In this document: piece by piece, positions 1-6,011 of the stretch
Numbering within the stretch: position 1 is the stretch's first letter
Layout: each line of letters starts with the position of its first letter
NCBI GenBank assembly: GCA_003455655.1
Contig: DMQP01000080.1
Location: 1 to 14,443 of the forward strand
Source: Treponema sp.
GTDB taxonomy: Bacteria > Spirochaetota > Spirochaetia > Treponematales > Treponemataceae
Direction: 5' to 3'
Length of the DNA stretch: 14,443 nucleotides
Made by a program: the position numbers and the translations under genes
The notes under the pieces: model-generated
What the model was told of the DNA's origin: nothing
What the model saw: the letters and a program-made list of their open reading frames with translations, nothing else
Databases searched by the model: none

Positions 1-1205
1 CGAGCTGCAATACGAGCTGTTGCTTCACCGACTGCTTTTTCAAGAAGCGTATCGACTATCTGCGGGTTTTGTTCACACCAAAGAGTAAGTTTTTCTTTAA
101 TAAGGGCATCAACATAGCCACGAACTTCGGAGTTACCTAATTTTGTTTTTGTTTGTCCTTCAAACTGAGGTTCGGGAACTTTTATCGAAAGAACAGCTGT
201 TAAGCCTGCACGTACATCATCGCCAGTTAGTTTTTCTGGAGACTTAGGATCTTTGTCTACTAACTTTTTGCGCAACTTTTCACGTGAAGGAATATCTGCT
301 TCAAGACATTTGTTCATAACAACGGTAAGCGCTATCTTAAATCCGTCGAGATGTGTTCCTCCTTCATGAGTATTGATGTCATTAACATAAGAATAAATGT
401 TTTCGTTGTAGCCATCGTTGTACTGCATGGCCACTTCCATAATGACATCATTTGTTTCGCCAGAAATATAAATGGGTTCTGCAGGAACTACTGTTTTGCC
501 TTCGTTGAGAAATGTTGTAAAGTGTTTAATTCCACCTTCAAACTTATAAATTACTTCCTTAGGAGTTTCCAAGCGTTCATCACGGAAGATAATGGTTATG
601 CCTGGGTTAAGAAATGCCAATTCACGCAAACGGTTAGCAAGAACGTCAAAATTATAAGTTGTTGTTTCGGTAAAAATTGTTTTATCTGCTTTCCAACGGA
701 TTGTTGTTCCGTGTAAATTTGTTTCTCCAAGACATTCAACTTTTGTTTTAGGCTTACCTTCTGCATATTTTTGTTCGTAGCGCTTGCCTTCACGATTTAC
801 AAAGGCTTCCATCCAAGTAGAAAGAGCATTAACACAGCTTACACCAACACCGTGTAAACCACCAGAAACCTTGTAATTTGATTTGTCAAATTTACCACCG
901 GCATGCAATCTTGTTAAAACTAATTCAAGAGCAGAAATTTTTTCTGTTGGGTGCATGTCTACCGGAATACCGCGTCCATTGTCTTCTACACGGCAAATGT
1001 CATCTTTTTCGAGAGCTACTGTTATGGTATCACAATGACCAGCCATAGCCTCATCTATTGAGTTATCAACAACTTCATAAACTAAATGATGAAGACCGTT
1101 AGGACCCGTAGAACCAATGTACATACCAGGGCGTTTGCGGACAGCTTCCAGACCTTTTAAAACCTGAATGCTGCTTGCTGAGTACTGCGCGTTTTCTTCT
1201 GACAT
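1..1205 (-). CDS. gyrB: DNA gyrase subunit B, N-terminal ~401 codons (3' end outside window)
   Basis: GyrB is the ATPase subunit of DNA gyrase, which introduces negative supercoils ahead of replication forks. I translated the minus strand from the ATG at 1205-1203; it reads open to the window edge, giving about 401 of the ~640 residues usual for the family. The GHKL ATPase motifs are intact: YEVVDNSIDEA with the catalytic Glu at 44 and Asn at 48, DNGRGIP at 75-81, and GGLHGVG at 115-121. The N-terminal stretch VLKGLEAVRKRPGMYIG is typical of GyrB. The transducer domain follows and the TOPRIM domain would lie beyond the edge. A GAGGA ribosome-binding site lies 5 nt upstream of the ATG. The gene diverges from dnaA. 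ParE is the only real alternative; the place beside dnaA favours GyrB. Confidence 0.96.
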   Translation of the reverse strand, partial: MSEENAQYSASSIQVLKGLEAVRKRPGMYIGSTGPNGLHHLVYEVVDNSIDEAMAGHCDTITVALEKDDICRVEDNGRGIPVDMHPTEKISALELVLTRLHAGGKFDKSNYKVSGGLHGVGVSCVNALSTWMEAFVNREGKRYEQKYAEGKPKTKVECLGETNLHGTTIRWKADKTIFTETTTYNFDVLANRLRELAFLNPGITIIFRDERLETPKEVIYKFEGGIKHFTTFLNEGKTVVPAEPIYISGETNDVIMEVAMQYNDGYNENIYSYVNDINTHEGGTHLDGFKIALTVVMNKCLEADIPSREKLRKKLVDKDPKSPEKLTGDDVRAGLTAVLSIKVPEPQFEGQTKTKLGNSEVRGYVDALIKEKLTLWCEQNPQIVDTLLEKAVGEATARIAA

Positions 1206-1210
1206 TTTTT

Positions 1211-1215
1211 TCCTC
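1211..1215 (-). promoter_or_regulatory. Ribosome-binding site of gyrB
   Basis: Read on the minus strand this is GAGGA, with a 5-nt A-only spacer before the gyrB ATG. It supports the start at 1205 and contrasts with dnaA, which has no such site. Confidence 0.75.
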
Positions 1216-1220
1216 AACAC

Positions 1221-1242
1221 ATATATGGAAAAGCCCATATAT
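1221..1242. repeat. Perfect 8-bp inverted repeat in the gyrB leader
   Basis: ATATATGG (1221-1228) and CCATATAT (1235-1242) are perfect reverse complements around a 6-nt loop. If gyrB starts transcription near 1254 the repeat lies in its 5' leader, just upstream of the ribosome-binding site. It could fold as a weak mRNA hairpin or act as a DNA operator. No U-tract follows the stem on the minus strand before the ribosome-binding site, so a terminator is unlikely. Confidence 0.5.
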
Positions 1243-1244
1243 AG

Positions 1245-1260
1245 AAAATTCTAGAATTTT
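1245..1260. promoter_or_regulatory. 16-bp perfect palindrome, possible operator, at the gyrB start-of-transcription region
   Basis: AAAATTCTAGAATTTT is identical to its own reverse complement over all 16 bases. It lies directly downstream of the proposed gyrB -10 (1261-1266) and would cover the gyrB start of transcription. A dyad there is typical of a dimeric repressor site. I do not recognise the protein that would bind. The palindrome is seen directly; the operator role is inferred. Confidence 0.4.
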
Positions 1261-1289
1261 AGTATACCCGTATTGAAGAAAAAAGTAAA
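1261..1289 (-). promoter_or_regulatory. Candidate sigma70-type promoter for gyrB
   Basis: On the minus strand TTTACT (1289-1284) and TATACT (1266-1261) are separated by 17 nt, matching the -35 and -10 consensus at 4/6 and 5/6. The predicted start near 1254 gives a leader of about 50 nt. Its -35 lies between the two hexamers of the dnaA promoter, so the polymerases would compete for the same DNA. Confidence 0.5.
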
Positions 1290-1302
1290 GGTAGGTTATA
1301 AT
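1273..1302 (+). promoter_or_regulatory. Candidate dnaA promoter with perfect -10, almost no leader
   Basis: TTGAAG (1273-1278, 4/6) and a perfect TATAAT (1297-1302) are separated by 18 nt. Transcription would start around 1308-1311, at or within a few bases of the dnaA ATG at 1311. There is no Shine-Dalgarno at a usable distance: the nearest purine run (AAAGG, then AGG, about 1287-1295) is over 15 nt from the ATG. An in-frame TGA at 1302-1304 rules out an earlier start. Confidence 0.6.
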
Positions 1303-1310
1303 GATGCACT

Positions 1311-2732
1311 ATGAGCGAACAGAATTACAAGGCAATTTGGCAAGAAGCACTTACTCAAATTGAAGCAGAATATAAGGAAAATGGTCAGGAAACAGAGTTT
1401 AACTTATGGTATAACATGGAATATGTTGAAGACGAAAATGAAACCATAACTGTTTCTGTTCCTTCTGATTTTATGTGGAGTCAGATGACCGAAAGAGGAA
1501 ATGTAAAAAGAGTAGAAGAAAAAATTCTTGAAATAAGCGGACAATCTATAAAGATTAAATATATCTTAAAAAAAACAACTTCTGATCTCAAAAAATCATT
1601 AGATGCTGCTCTTTCACACAAACCAGCTGAAACTATATCAAAAAAAGATGATTCGTCAAAAAAAGAAGAGACTATAAAAAAGCATGAACTTTTAAACGAA
1701 GATTATACTTTTGATACTTTTGTTTCAGGTGATAATAACGCTTTTGCATACAATGTTTCTCTTGCAATTTCTAAAAACCCAGGAATTACCTATAACCCTC
1801 TTTTGTTGTATGGTGGAGTTGGATTAGGAAAAACACACTTAATGCAAGCCATTGGTAATTACATTTGGAAAGAAAAGAAGGGTGATGTAAAAATTTGCTA
1901 CATCAGTACTGAAAATTTTATGAACGAATACACTTTTGCTATTCGTGATACAAATCCTAAAAACAAAACAATTGAAAAATTTAAGAGTAAATACAGAAAT
2001 CTCGATGTTCTTTTGCTTGACGATATTCAATTCCTTGAAAAGAAAGAAGGTTTGCAGCAAGAACTATTCTATACATTTGAATCATTATTCAACAATAAAA
2101 AACAAATGGTTTTTACATGCGATCGTCCTATAACTGATATAAAGGGTATTGAAGATCGTTTAAGAAACCGTTTTACTCGCGGACTTTCTGTAGACATGAA
2201 AGCTCCTAATTATGAAACAAGAAAAGCTATTCTTCAGAAAAAAATGTCTATATTAAACAAACATATTCCTGAAGATATTATTGATTACATAGCAAAAAAT
2301 GTTCAGACAAATGTTCGAGACTTGGAATCTTGCCTTACAAAAATGATCGGTTATTCTGATTTAATCAACAAAGAACTGACTATCGATATAGCTAAAGACT
2401 TACTAAGAGACACTTTCTCTCAGGCTACAACTGGTGCTATTACCATAGAAACCATTCAAAAAGTAGTTGCAGATCATTACAACATTTCTTTAAGCGATAT
2501 AAAAAGCAAAAAACGCAGCAAACAGTTTATTGTTCCCCGACAAATAGCTATTTATCTTGCGCGTGAGCTTACAGAATATTCATTTCCAGATTTAGGCAAT
2601 GAATTTGGAGGAAGAGATCATACAACTGCCATGCACAGTTATGAAAAAATTGAAGAACTAATTAAAACAGATTCTTCGCTCAACAGTACTATAGAGTCTC
2701 TTATTAGAGAGATAAAGGACTATAAAAAATAG
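1311..2732 (+). CDS. dnaA: Chromosomal replication initiator protein DnaA
   Basis: DnaA binds DnaA boxes at the origin, forms an ATP-dependent filament and opens the duplex for helicase loading. The 473 residues match the usual ~450-470. Domain I (about 1-85) carries the W-x3-L-x2-I type start that contacts helicase and regulators. A Lys/Ser/Glu-rich linker follows at about 90-125. The AAA+ domain has Walker A GGVGLGKTH at 168-176 and Walker B VLLLDDIQF at 233-241. The C-terminal DNA-binding domain has the DnaA signature GGRDHTTAMHS at 433-443, which reads the box. The start is fixed by an in-frame stop just upstream, and the mRNA appears leaderless or nearly so. The candidate origin lies immediately downstream. 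Confidence 0.98.
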   Translation: MSEQNYKAIWQEALTQIEAEYKENGQETEFNLWYNMEYVEDENETITVSVPSDFMWSQMTERGNVKRVEEKILEISGQSIKIKYILKKTTSDLKKSLDAALSHKPAETISKKDDSSKKEETIKKHELLNEDYTFDTFVSGDNNAFAYNVSLAISKNPGITYNPLLLYGGVGLGKTHLMQAIGNYIWKEKKGDVKICYISTENFMNEYTFAIRDTNPKNKTIEKFKSKYRNLDVLLLDDIQFLEKKEGLQQELFYTFESLFNNKKQMVFTCDRPITDIKGIEDRLRNRFTRGLSVDMKAPNYETRKAILQKKMSILNKHIPEDIIDYIAKNVQTNVRDLESCLTKMIGYSDLINKELTIDIAKDLLRDTFSQATTGAITIETIQKVVADHYNISLSDIKSKKRSKQFIVPRQIAIYLARELTEYSFPDLGNEFGGRDHTTAMHSYEKIEELIKTDSSLNSTIESLIREIKDYKK

Positions 2733-2741
2733 ACAACTTGT

Positions 2742-2758
2742 ATACAATATGATACAAT
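2742..2758 (+). repeat. ATACAAT direct repeat at 10-bp period
   Basis: ATACAAT occurs at 2742-2748 and again at 2752-2758, one helical turn apart, at the left edge of the origin. The first copy overlaps the 10-bp palindrome TTGTATACAA (2738-2747). It could be a binding site for an accessory factor, but the motif is short and may be chance. Confidence 0.25.
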
Positions 2759-2760
2759 GG

Positions 2761-2769
2761 TGTGCATAA
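2761..2769 (-). promoter_or_regulatory. DnaA box, full match
   Basis: On the minus strand this reads TTATGCACA, matching the consensus TTWTNCACA at every position. It is the best box on the left side of the candidate origin, about 100 bp from the proposed unwinding site. Confidence 0.7.
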
Positions 2770-2771
2770 AC

Positions 2772-2780
2772 AGTGGAAAA
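2772..2780 (-). promoter_or_regulatory. DnaA box, one mismatch
   Basis: On the minus strand it reads TTTTCCACT, 8 of 9 to TTWTNCACA, 2 bp from the preceding box and in the same orientation. Confidence 0.5.
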
Positions 2781-2798
2781 GTAAGCATCTTTGGTAAA

Positions 2799-2807
2799 AG
2801 TGGAAAA
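2799..2807 (-). promoter_or_regulatory. DnaA box, one mismatch, second copy of TTTTCCACT
   Basis: It is identical to the 9-mer at 2772-2780 and lies 27 bp further right in the same orientation. Repetition of the same degenerate box argues against chance. A weaker plus-strand match, TTATTCAGT (7/9), occurs at 2830-2838. Confidence 0.5.
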
Positions 2808-2872
2808 ACTGTGAACTCAAATACATAAGTTATTCAGTTTGCAATTTGTTTTACTTTAATCAATTAAGTAAG

Positions 2873-2889
2873 TTTTCCACAAATTCACA
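2873..2889 (+). promoter_or_regulatory. Unwinding-proximal DnaA boxes
   Basis: TTTTCCACA (2873-2881) matches TTWTNCACA fully. AAATTCACA (2881-2889) matches 7/9 and shares one base with it. They face the trio array 4 bp downstream, the orientation needed to load a DnaA filament onto one strand. Confidence 0.65.
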
Positions 2890-2890
2890 A

Positions 2891-2911
2891 CCCTTATTAT
2901 TACTATTATTA
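2891..2911 (+). promoter_or_regulatory. GC cluster plus six DnaA-trio-like triplets
   Basis: CCC (2891-2893) is followed by TTA TTA TTA CTA TTA TTA in one unbroken register. The complementary strand is 3'-AAT/GAT-5', agreeing with the DnaA-trio consensus 3'-[G/A]A[T/A]-5'. DnaA is known to contact such triplets on single-stranded DNA during opening. The following tract to 2936 is almost entirely A/T. Confidence 0.65.
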
Positions 2912-2953
2912 AATTTAAAAAGTTTAATATATATAAGGGATATAAAAAGGGAT

Positions 2954-2960
2954 AAGGAGT
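2954..2960 (+). promoter_or_regulatory. Strong ribosome-binding site of dnaN
   Basis: AAGGAGT sits 6 nt upstream of the dnaN ATG. It fixes the start and shows that Shine-Dalgarno initiation is the rule here, unlike at dnaA. I see no convincing -35/-10 pair for dnaN between the origin motifs and this site. Confidence 0.8.
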
Positions 2961-2966
2961 AACTGT

Positions 2967-4091
2967 ATGAAGTTTACATTTGACCGTGACACGATGATTA
3001 AAGAGATTGGAATTGCTCAGGAAATCATCTCTACAAAAAATGTTGGTTCAATTCTTTCTAATGTTTTGCTTTCTGCTCATAATAATTCGCTGACTATAAA
3101 AGCAACCGACATAAAAGTAAACTTTGAAACACAAATTCCTGTTCAGATTGAAGAAGAAGGATCTACTACTGTTTACTGTGATAAATTTATGAGTATTTTG
3201 AATTCAATTCCTGATGGTGAAATTGAATTTAATCAGTCTGCTTCCGAAGGTGATGACGCAGGCATTACGGTTTTGATTAAACCTGTTGCTAAAAAAGTTA
3301 AGTTTAAGATGAAGAGTATGTCTCAGGAAAAATTTCCTGACTTTGACTCTGCAGAAAATGTTCCATACTTTGATGTTCCTTCAAAAGACATTAAAGAAAT
3401 GATTAGTCAAACTTCTTTTGCAGTAAGTGAAGATGAAACACGTTACTTTATGAACGGTGTGTTTATCGAAAAGAAAGGTGACAATCTTGTAATGGTTGCA
3501 ACAGATGGAAAACGCTTGAGCTTTGCTTCTAAGAATTTGCTTTCTGGTGTATCAGATTTTCCATCTGCAATTGTTCATCCAAAAATTCTTAAAACAATTC
3601 TCAAACATTCTCCGCTTGAAGGAAACATTTCAATTGCTATCGTAGAAAAAATGATTTTCTTCCGCTTTGGAAATTATAAATTTGGTTCAGTTCTTCTTGA
3701 AGGACAGTTCCCAAATTATGAGCGTGTTATTCCTGCAAAACAAGAACACAGTTTCCAGGTTAATAAGGAAGATCTTGCTGGTGCACTTAAACGCGTTCCT
3801 TTGATGATTGATAAAAATGCAGGACGTTTGTATTTTACAGTAAGCGATGGTGTTTTGAAAGTTGCTTCTCAAGCTTCAGACATGGGAAGTGCAGATGAAG
3901 ATATTCCTTGTGAATATGTAGGACAGTCTTATACACTTGCACTTAACTATCGTTATGTTGATGAACCTCTTCGTGTTATTCAGAGTGACCGAATTACTTT
4001 TGAATTCACAGAAGAAATGAAAGCAGTAACAATGAGACCTGAACCTGCTGCAGACTACTTCCACATTATTATGCCGATGCAGAAAGAATAG
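2967..4091 (+). CDS. dnaN: DNA polymerase III beta subunit (sliding clamp)
   Basis: The beta clamp is a ring-shaped dimer that tethers DNA polymerase III and other clamp-binding proteins to DNA. The 374-residue length is normal. The start MKFTFDRDTMIKEI and the repeated three-fold clamp layout fit, including DGKRLS near residue 180 and the end IIMPMQKE, which matches the family's conserved M-P-M-R/K terminus that helps form the clamp-binding pocket. It has a strong ribosome-binding site and lies directly right of the candidate origin, so it would be among the first genes replicated on this arm. recF begins 9 bp after its stop. Confidence 0.97.
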   Translation: MKFTFDRDTMIKEIGIAQEIISTKNVGSILSNVLLSAHNNSLTIKATDIKVNFETQIPVQIEEEGSTTVYCDKFMSILNSIPDGEIEFNQSASEGDDAGITVLIKPVAKKVKFKMKSMSQEKFPDFDSAENVPYFDVPSKDIKEMISQTSFAVSEDETRYFMNGVFIEKKGDNLVMVATDGKRLSFASKNLLSGVSDFPSAIVHPKILKTILKHSPLEGNISIAIVEKMIFFRFGNYKFGSVLLEGQFPNYERVIPAKQEHSFQVNKEDLAGALKRVPLMIDKNAGRLYFTVSDGVLKVASQASDMGSADEDIPCEYVGQSYTLALNYRYVDEPLRVIQSDRITFEFTEEMKAVTMRPEPAADYFHIIMPMQKE

Positions 4092-4100
4092 TGTAAGAGA

Positions 4101-5228
4101 GTGCCTTTTTTATCTGTCACACCTTATAATTTTAGAAATCTCACAAACACTTCCATTGATTTGTCGTCAAAGGAAGTGTTTTTTACTGGCCAAAACGGTC
4201 AGGGAAAAAGTAATCTTTTGGAAGCTTTGTATTATGCTTCATACGGAGCTTCTTTTAGAACACACACTGATGCAGAGATTGTAAAGAAAGGTGAAAAGAC
4301 AATGGGCTTGCGTTCTCTGTATCGAGAAGAAAATGGAACTACACATACAACAGCTTTTTCAATTGATAACGGAAAAAAGAAAATAGAGCGTGATGGAAAA
4401 ATTCTTCATGACAGAAAAGAATTAGTTAATACCATGCCTTGTGTTTTATATAATCATGATGATTTAGATTTTGCAATTGGTGAACCAGAACGTCGTCGCT
4501 TTTTTATTGATCAAAGTTTAAGCATGTATGATGTTTTGTATATTGATGTAATGAGGCGTTACAAAAAAATTCTAAAAAATAGAAATATATGTCTTAAAGA
4601 ACAAAAGTATCAGTTGTTAGAAACGTATGATATTCAGCTGGTAATGAATGGTCTTGAAATTCAGAAAAAAAGAAAAAATGCAGTGTTTCAATTTAATCAG
4701 TTATTTGGAAAATTGTACGAACAGGTAACAGGCATTTCTGATGTAATGATAGAATACATACCTTCCTGGAAGAAAAAAAATTTTTCGGAAAATGAATACA
4801 TCACTTATGGAGACAAAACTATTCCTGATGTTGATGAAATAATGGCATATCTGAAATCAAAAAGAGAAGTTGAAAAAATAATGCAGACAACAATGAGTGG
4901 TCCGCATCGAGATAAAATCATTTTTGTAAAAGATAAAGAACAATTTGTTCCGACTGCATCAACTGGACAGCGTCGTTTGATTGCACTTATTTTGAGAACA
5001 GCTCAGGCGGTGTATTACACACAGGTAACTAAAAGAAAACCTATTTTACTAATGGATGATGTTATGTTGGAATTAGATCCAGATAAAAGACAACGCATTA
5101 CAGAATTACTTCCTGACTATGAACAACTTTTCTGTACTTTTCTTCCAGGAGAACCGTACGAACGATACAAACGGTTTGACACAAAAGTTTATAAGATAAG
5201 CGAAGGAAAGTGGAGTGAAAAAAAATGA
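4101..5228 (+). CDS. recF: DNA replication and repair protein RecF
   Basis: RecF is an SMC/ABC-like ATPase that helps RecO and RecR load RecA at gapped DNA. The product is 375 residues, normal length. It has Walker A GQNGQGKSN at 30-38, the conserved GPHRD at 267-271, the signature STGQRR at 287-292, and Walker B ILLMDDVMLELD at 315-326. The start is GTG, 9 bp after dnaN, and gives the canonical PYNFRNL opening; I see no better ATG. Only a weak AAGAGA precedes it, so translation may depend on coupling to dnaN. Its stop overlaps the next start in ATGA. Confidence 0.95.
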   Translation: MPFLSVTPYNFRNLTNTSIDLSSKEVFFTGQNGQGKSNLLEALYYASYGASFRTHTDAEIVKKGEKTMGLRSLYREENGTTHTTAFSIDNGKKKIERDGKILHDRKELVNTMPCVLYNHDDLDFAIGEPERRRFFIDQSLSMYDVLYIDVMRRYKKILKNRNICLKEQKYQLLETYDIQLVMNGLEIQKKRKNAVFQFNQLFGKLYEQVTGISDVMIEYIPSWKKKNFSENEYITYGDKTIPDVDEIMAYLKSKREVEKIMQTTMSGPHRDKIIFVKDKEQFVPTASTGQRRLIALILRTAQAVYYTQVTKRKPILLMDDVMLELDPDKRQRITELLPDYEQLFCTFLPGEPYERYKRFDTKVYKISEGKWSEKK

Positions 5229-5761
5229 ATGAAGAAATTAAACCTATTTCACAACTTATAAACGCAACTTTTTCTAATATTCACATTGAAGATGTTGAAA
5301 ATGCAAACGAAACTTTTAGCGCATGGAAAAAAACAGTATGTAGTATAAAAAGTCTCAATCCTAACGAAGGAAATAATTTGTATGATCATAGTCGCATTGT
5401 AGATATGAAAAATGGCATTGTTATGGTTGAAGCAGATCATCCAGGATGGATACAAAAACTACAGTTTTATAAAGATTATATAGTGAGGGGTCTTAAACAA
5501 CAGCTTCCTCAAATGGAAATAAGAAATATAGTTTTTAAGCTTTCTGGTAGTTCATTTATGTTTGATCATAGTGGAAATGATGAAAAATCAAAAGAAAGGG
5601 CTTTCAAGAAGTTAGAAAAAAATCTTGAAGAACAGTCACAAATAACGCAAAAATTCATGAAAAATGAACAAAATTCGGCAAAAAAAAGAGAACTTCCTCC
5701 CGAACTGGCACAAATGTTTGATAATTTGCGTAAAAACATGTTGACCAAGAACGAAAATTAG
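5225..5761 (+). CDS. DUF721/DciA-like protein, probable replicative helicase loader
   Basis: The protein has 178 residues. The segment at about 34-106 (W34, DHSRIVDMKNGIVMVEADHP, GWIQKLQ, then a helix ending in IRNIVFKL) has the DUF721 pattern: a Trp, then an L/I-V-x-V strand, a W-x-x-x-L helix and a final strand. DUF721 includes DciA, the ancestral loader of DnaB helicase in bacteria lacking DnaC or DnaI. Beyond residue 110 is a charged, probably disordered or coiled tail ending in LPPELAQMFDNLRKNML (157-173), a likely short amphipathic helix. It overlaps recF by 4 bp, with GGAG 9 nt upstream. The family call is fairly sure from pattern; the loader role follows from family and position and is untested here. 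Confidence 0.8.
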   Translation: MNEEIKPISQLINATFSNIHIEDVENANETFSAWKKTVCSIKSLNPNEGNNLYDHSRIVDMKNGIVMVEADHPGWIQKLQFYKDYIVRGLKQQLPQMEIRNIVFKLSGSSFMFDHSGNDEKSKERAFKKLEKNLEEQSQITQKFMKNEQNSAKKRELPPELAQMFDNLRKNMLTKNEN

Positions 5762-5768
5762 TGATAAT
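5741..5768 (+). promoter_or_regulatory. Candidate promoter of the rpmH-rnpA-yidD-yidC-khpB unit
   Basis: TTGACC (5741-5746) and GATAAT (5763-5768) each match consensus at 5/6, with a 16-nt spacer and a TG just before the -10 region. The -35 lies inside the last codons of the DUF721 gene. Predicted start is near 5775, giving a leader of about 40 nt before rpmH. Confidence 0.6.
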
Positions 5769-5773
5769 ATCAC
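5761..5773. promoter_or_regulatory. 13-bp palindrome over the rpmH -10, possible operator
   Basis: GTGATA-A-TATCAC is a perfect 6-bp dyad around a single base. It covers the -10 hexamer and reaches close to the start of transcription, where a bound protein would block polymerase. With a 1-nt centre it cannot form a sensible RNA hairpin, so it is not a terminator for the upstream operon. The binding protein is unknown. Confidence 0.4.
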
Positions 5774-5800
5774 TAACTACTACATTCAAGAATTTCATAT

Positions 5801-5806
5801 AAGGAG
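5801..5806 (+). promoter_or_regulatory. Strong ribosome-binding site of rpmH
   Basis: AAGGAG with a 9-nt spacer to the ATG at 5816, as expected for a highly expressed ribosomal protein. Confidence 0.8.
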
Positions 5807-5815
5807 TCGTTCATT

Positions 5816-6001
5816 ATGTTACGCACATATCAACCAAGCAAAGTGAAGCGCAATAGAAAATTCGGTTTCCGTGCACGCATGAAGACACGCGGTGGACGTT
5901 TGGTCCTTTCTCGCCGTCGTGCAAAGGGTCGTTGGAAGCTGACTGTTTCTGACGAAAAGAAACCGTATCAGAATGGAAAGAATCAGACAGCAAAGATGTA
6001 A
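5816..6001 (+). CDS. rpmH: 50S ribosomal protein L34, with extended C-terminus
   Basis: L34 is a small basic protein of the large ribosomal subunit. The core [20 protein letters not shown] and [23 protein letters not shown] is unmistakable. The family is normally about 44-50 residues; this one has 61, with a polar, basic tail ([14 protein letters not shown]) after the conserved end. The second residue is Leu where Lys is usual (MLRTYQPS). The gene sits in its classic place before rnpA. Here the pair follows the dnaA-dnaN-recF-DUF721 block on the same strand, whereas in many bacteria rpmH diverges from dnaA. Confidence 0.97.
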   Translation: MLRTYQPSKVKRNRKFGFRARMKTRGGRLVLSRRRAKGRWKLTVSDEKKPYQNGKNQTAKM

Positions 6002-6011
6002 ATCTTAAGGG

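Larger units (their letters stand above)
2738..2946. other. oriC: Candidate chromosome replication origin (oriC) between dnaA and dnaN
   Basis: This is the only gene-free stretch above 200 bp. It contains minus-strand DnaA boxes on the left, plus-strand boxes at 2873-2889, a CCC cluster at 2891-2893, six trio-like triplets at 2894-2911 and a nearly pure A/T tract to about 2936. This order (box, short GC cluster, trios, AT-rich tract) is that of the origin-unwinding module known from Bacillus subtilis, also in the dnaA-dnaN gap. Coding strands split nearby, with gyrB to the left and everything else to the right. Assignment is from motifs only; a cumulative skew plot would test it. Confidence 0.8.

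Noticed and set aside
351..716. 121-codon plus-strand open frame
   Set aside because: It lies antisense to gyrB, whose reading frame carries all expected ATPase motifs; the plus-strand product has no recognisable pattern and no ribosome-binding site.
1206..1310. Second origin or DnaA autoregulation site in the gyrB-dnaA gap
   Set aside because: I find no 9-mer ending in CACA that matches a DnaA box well here; the gap is explained by promoters and dyads.
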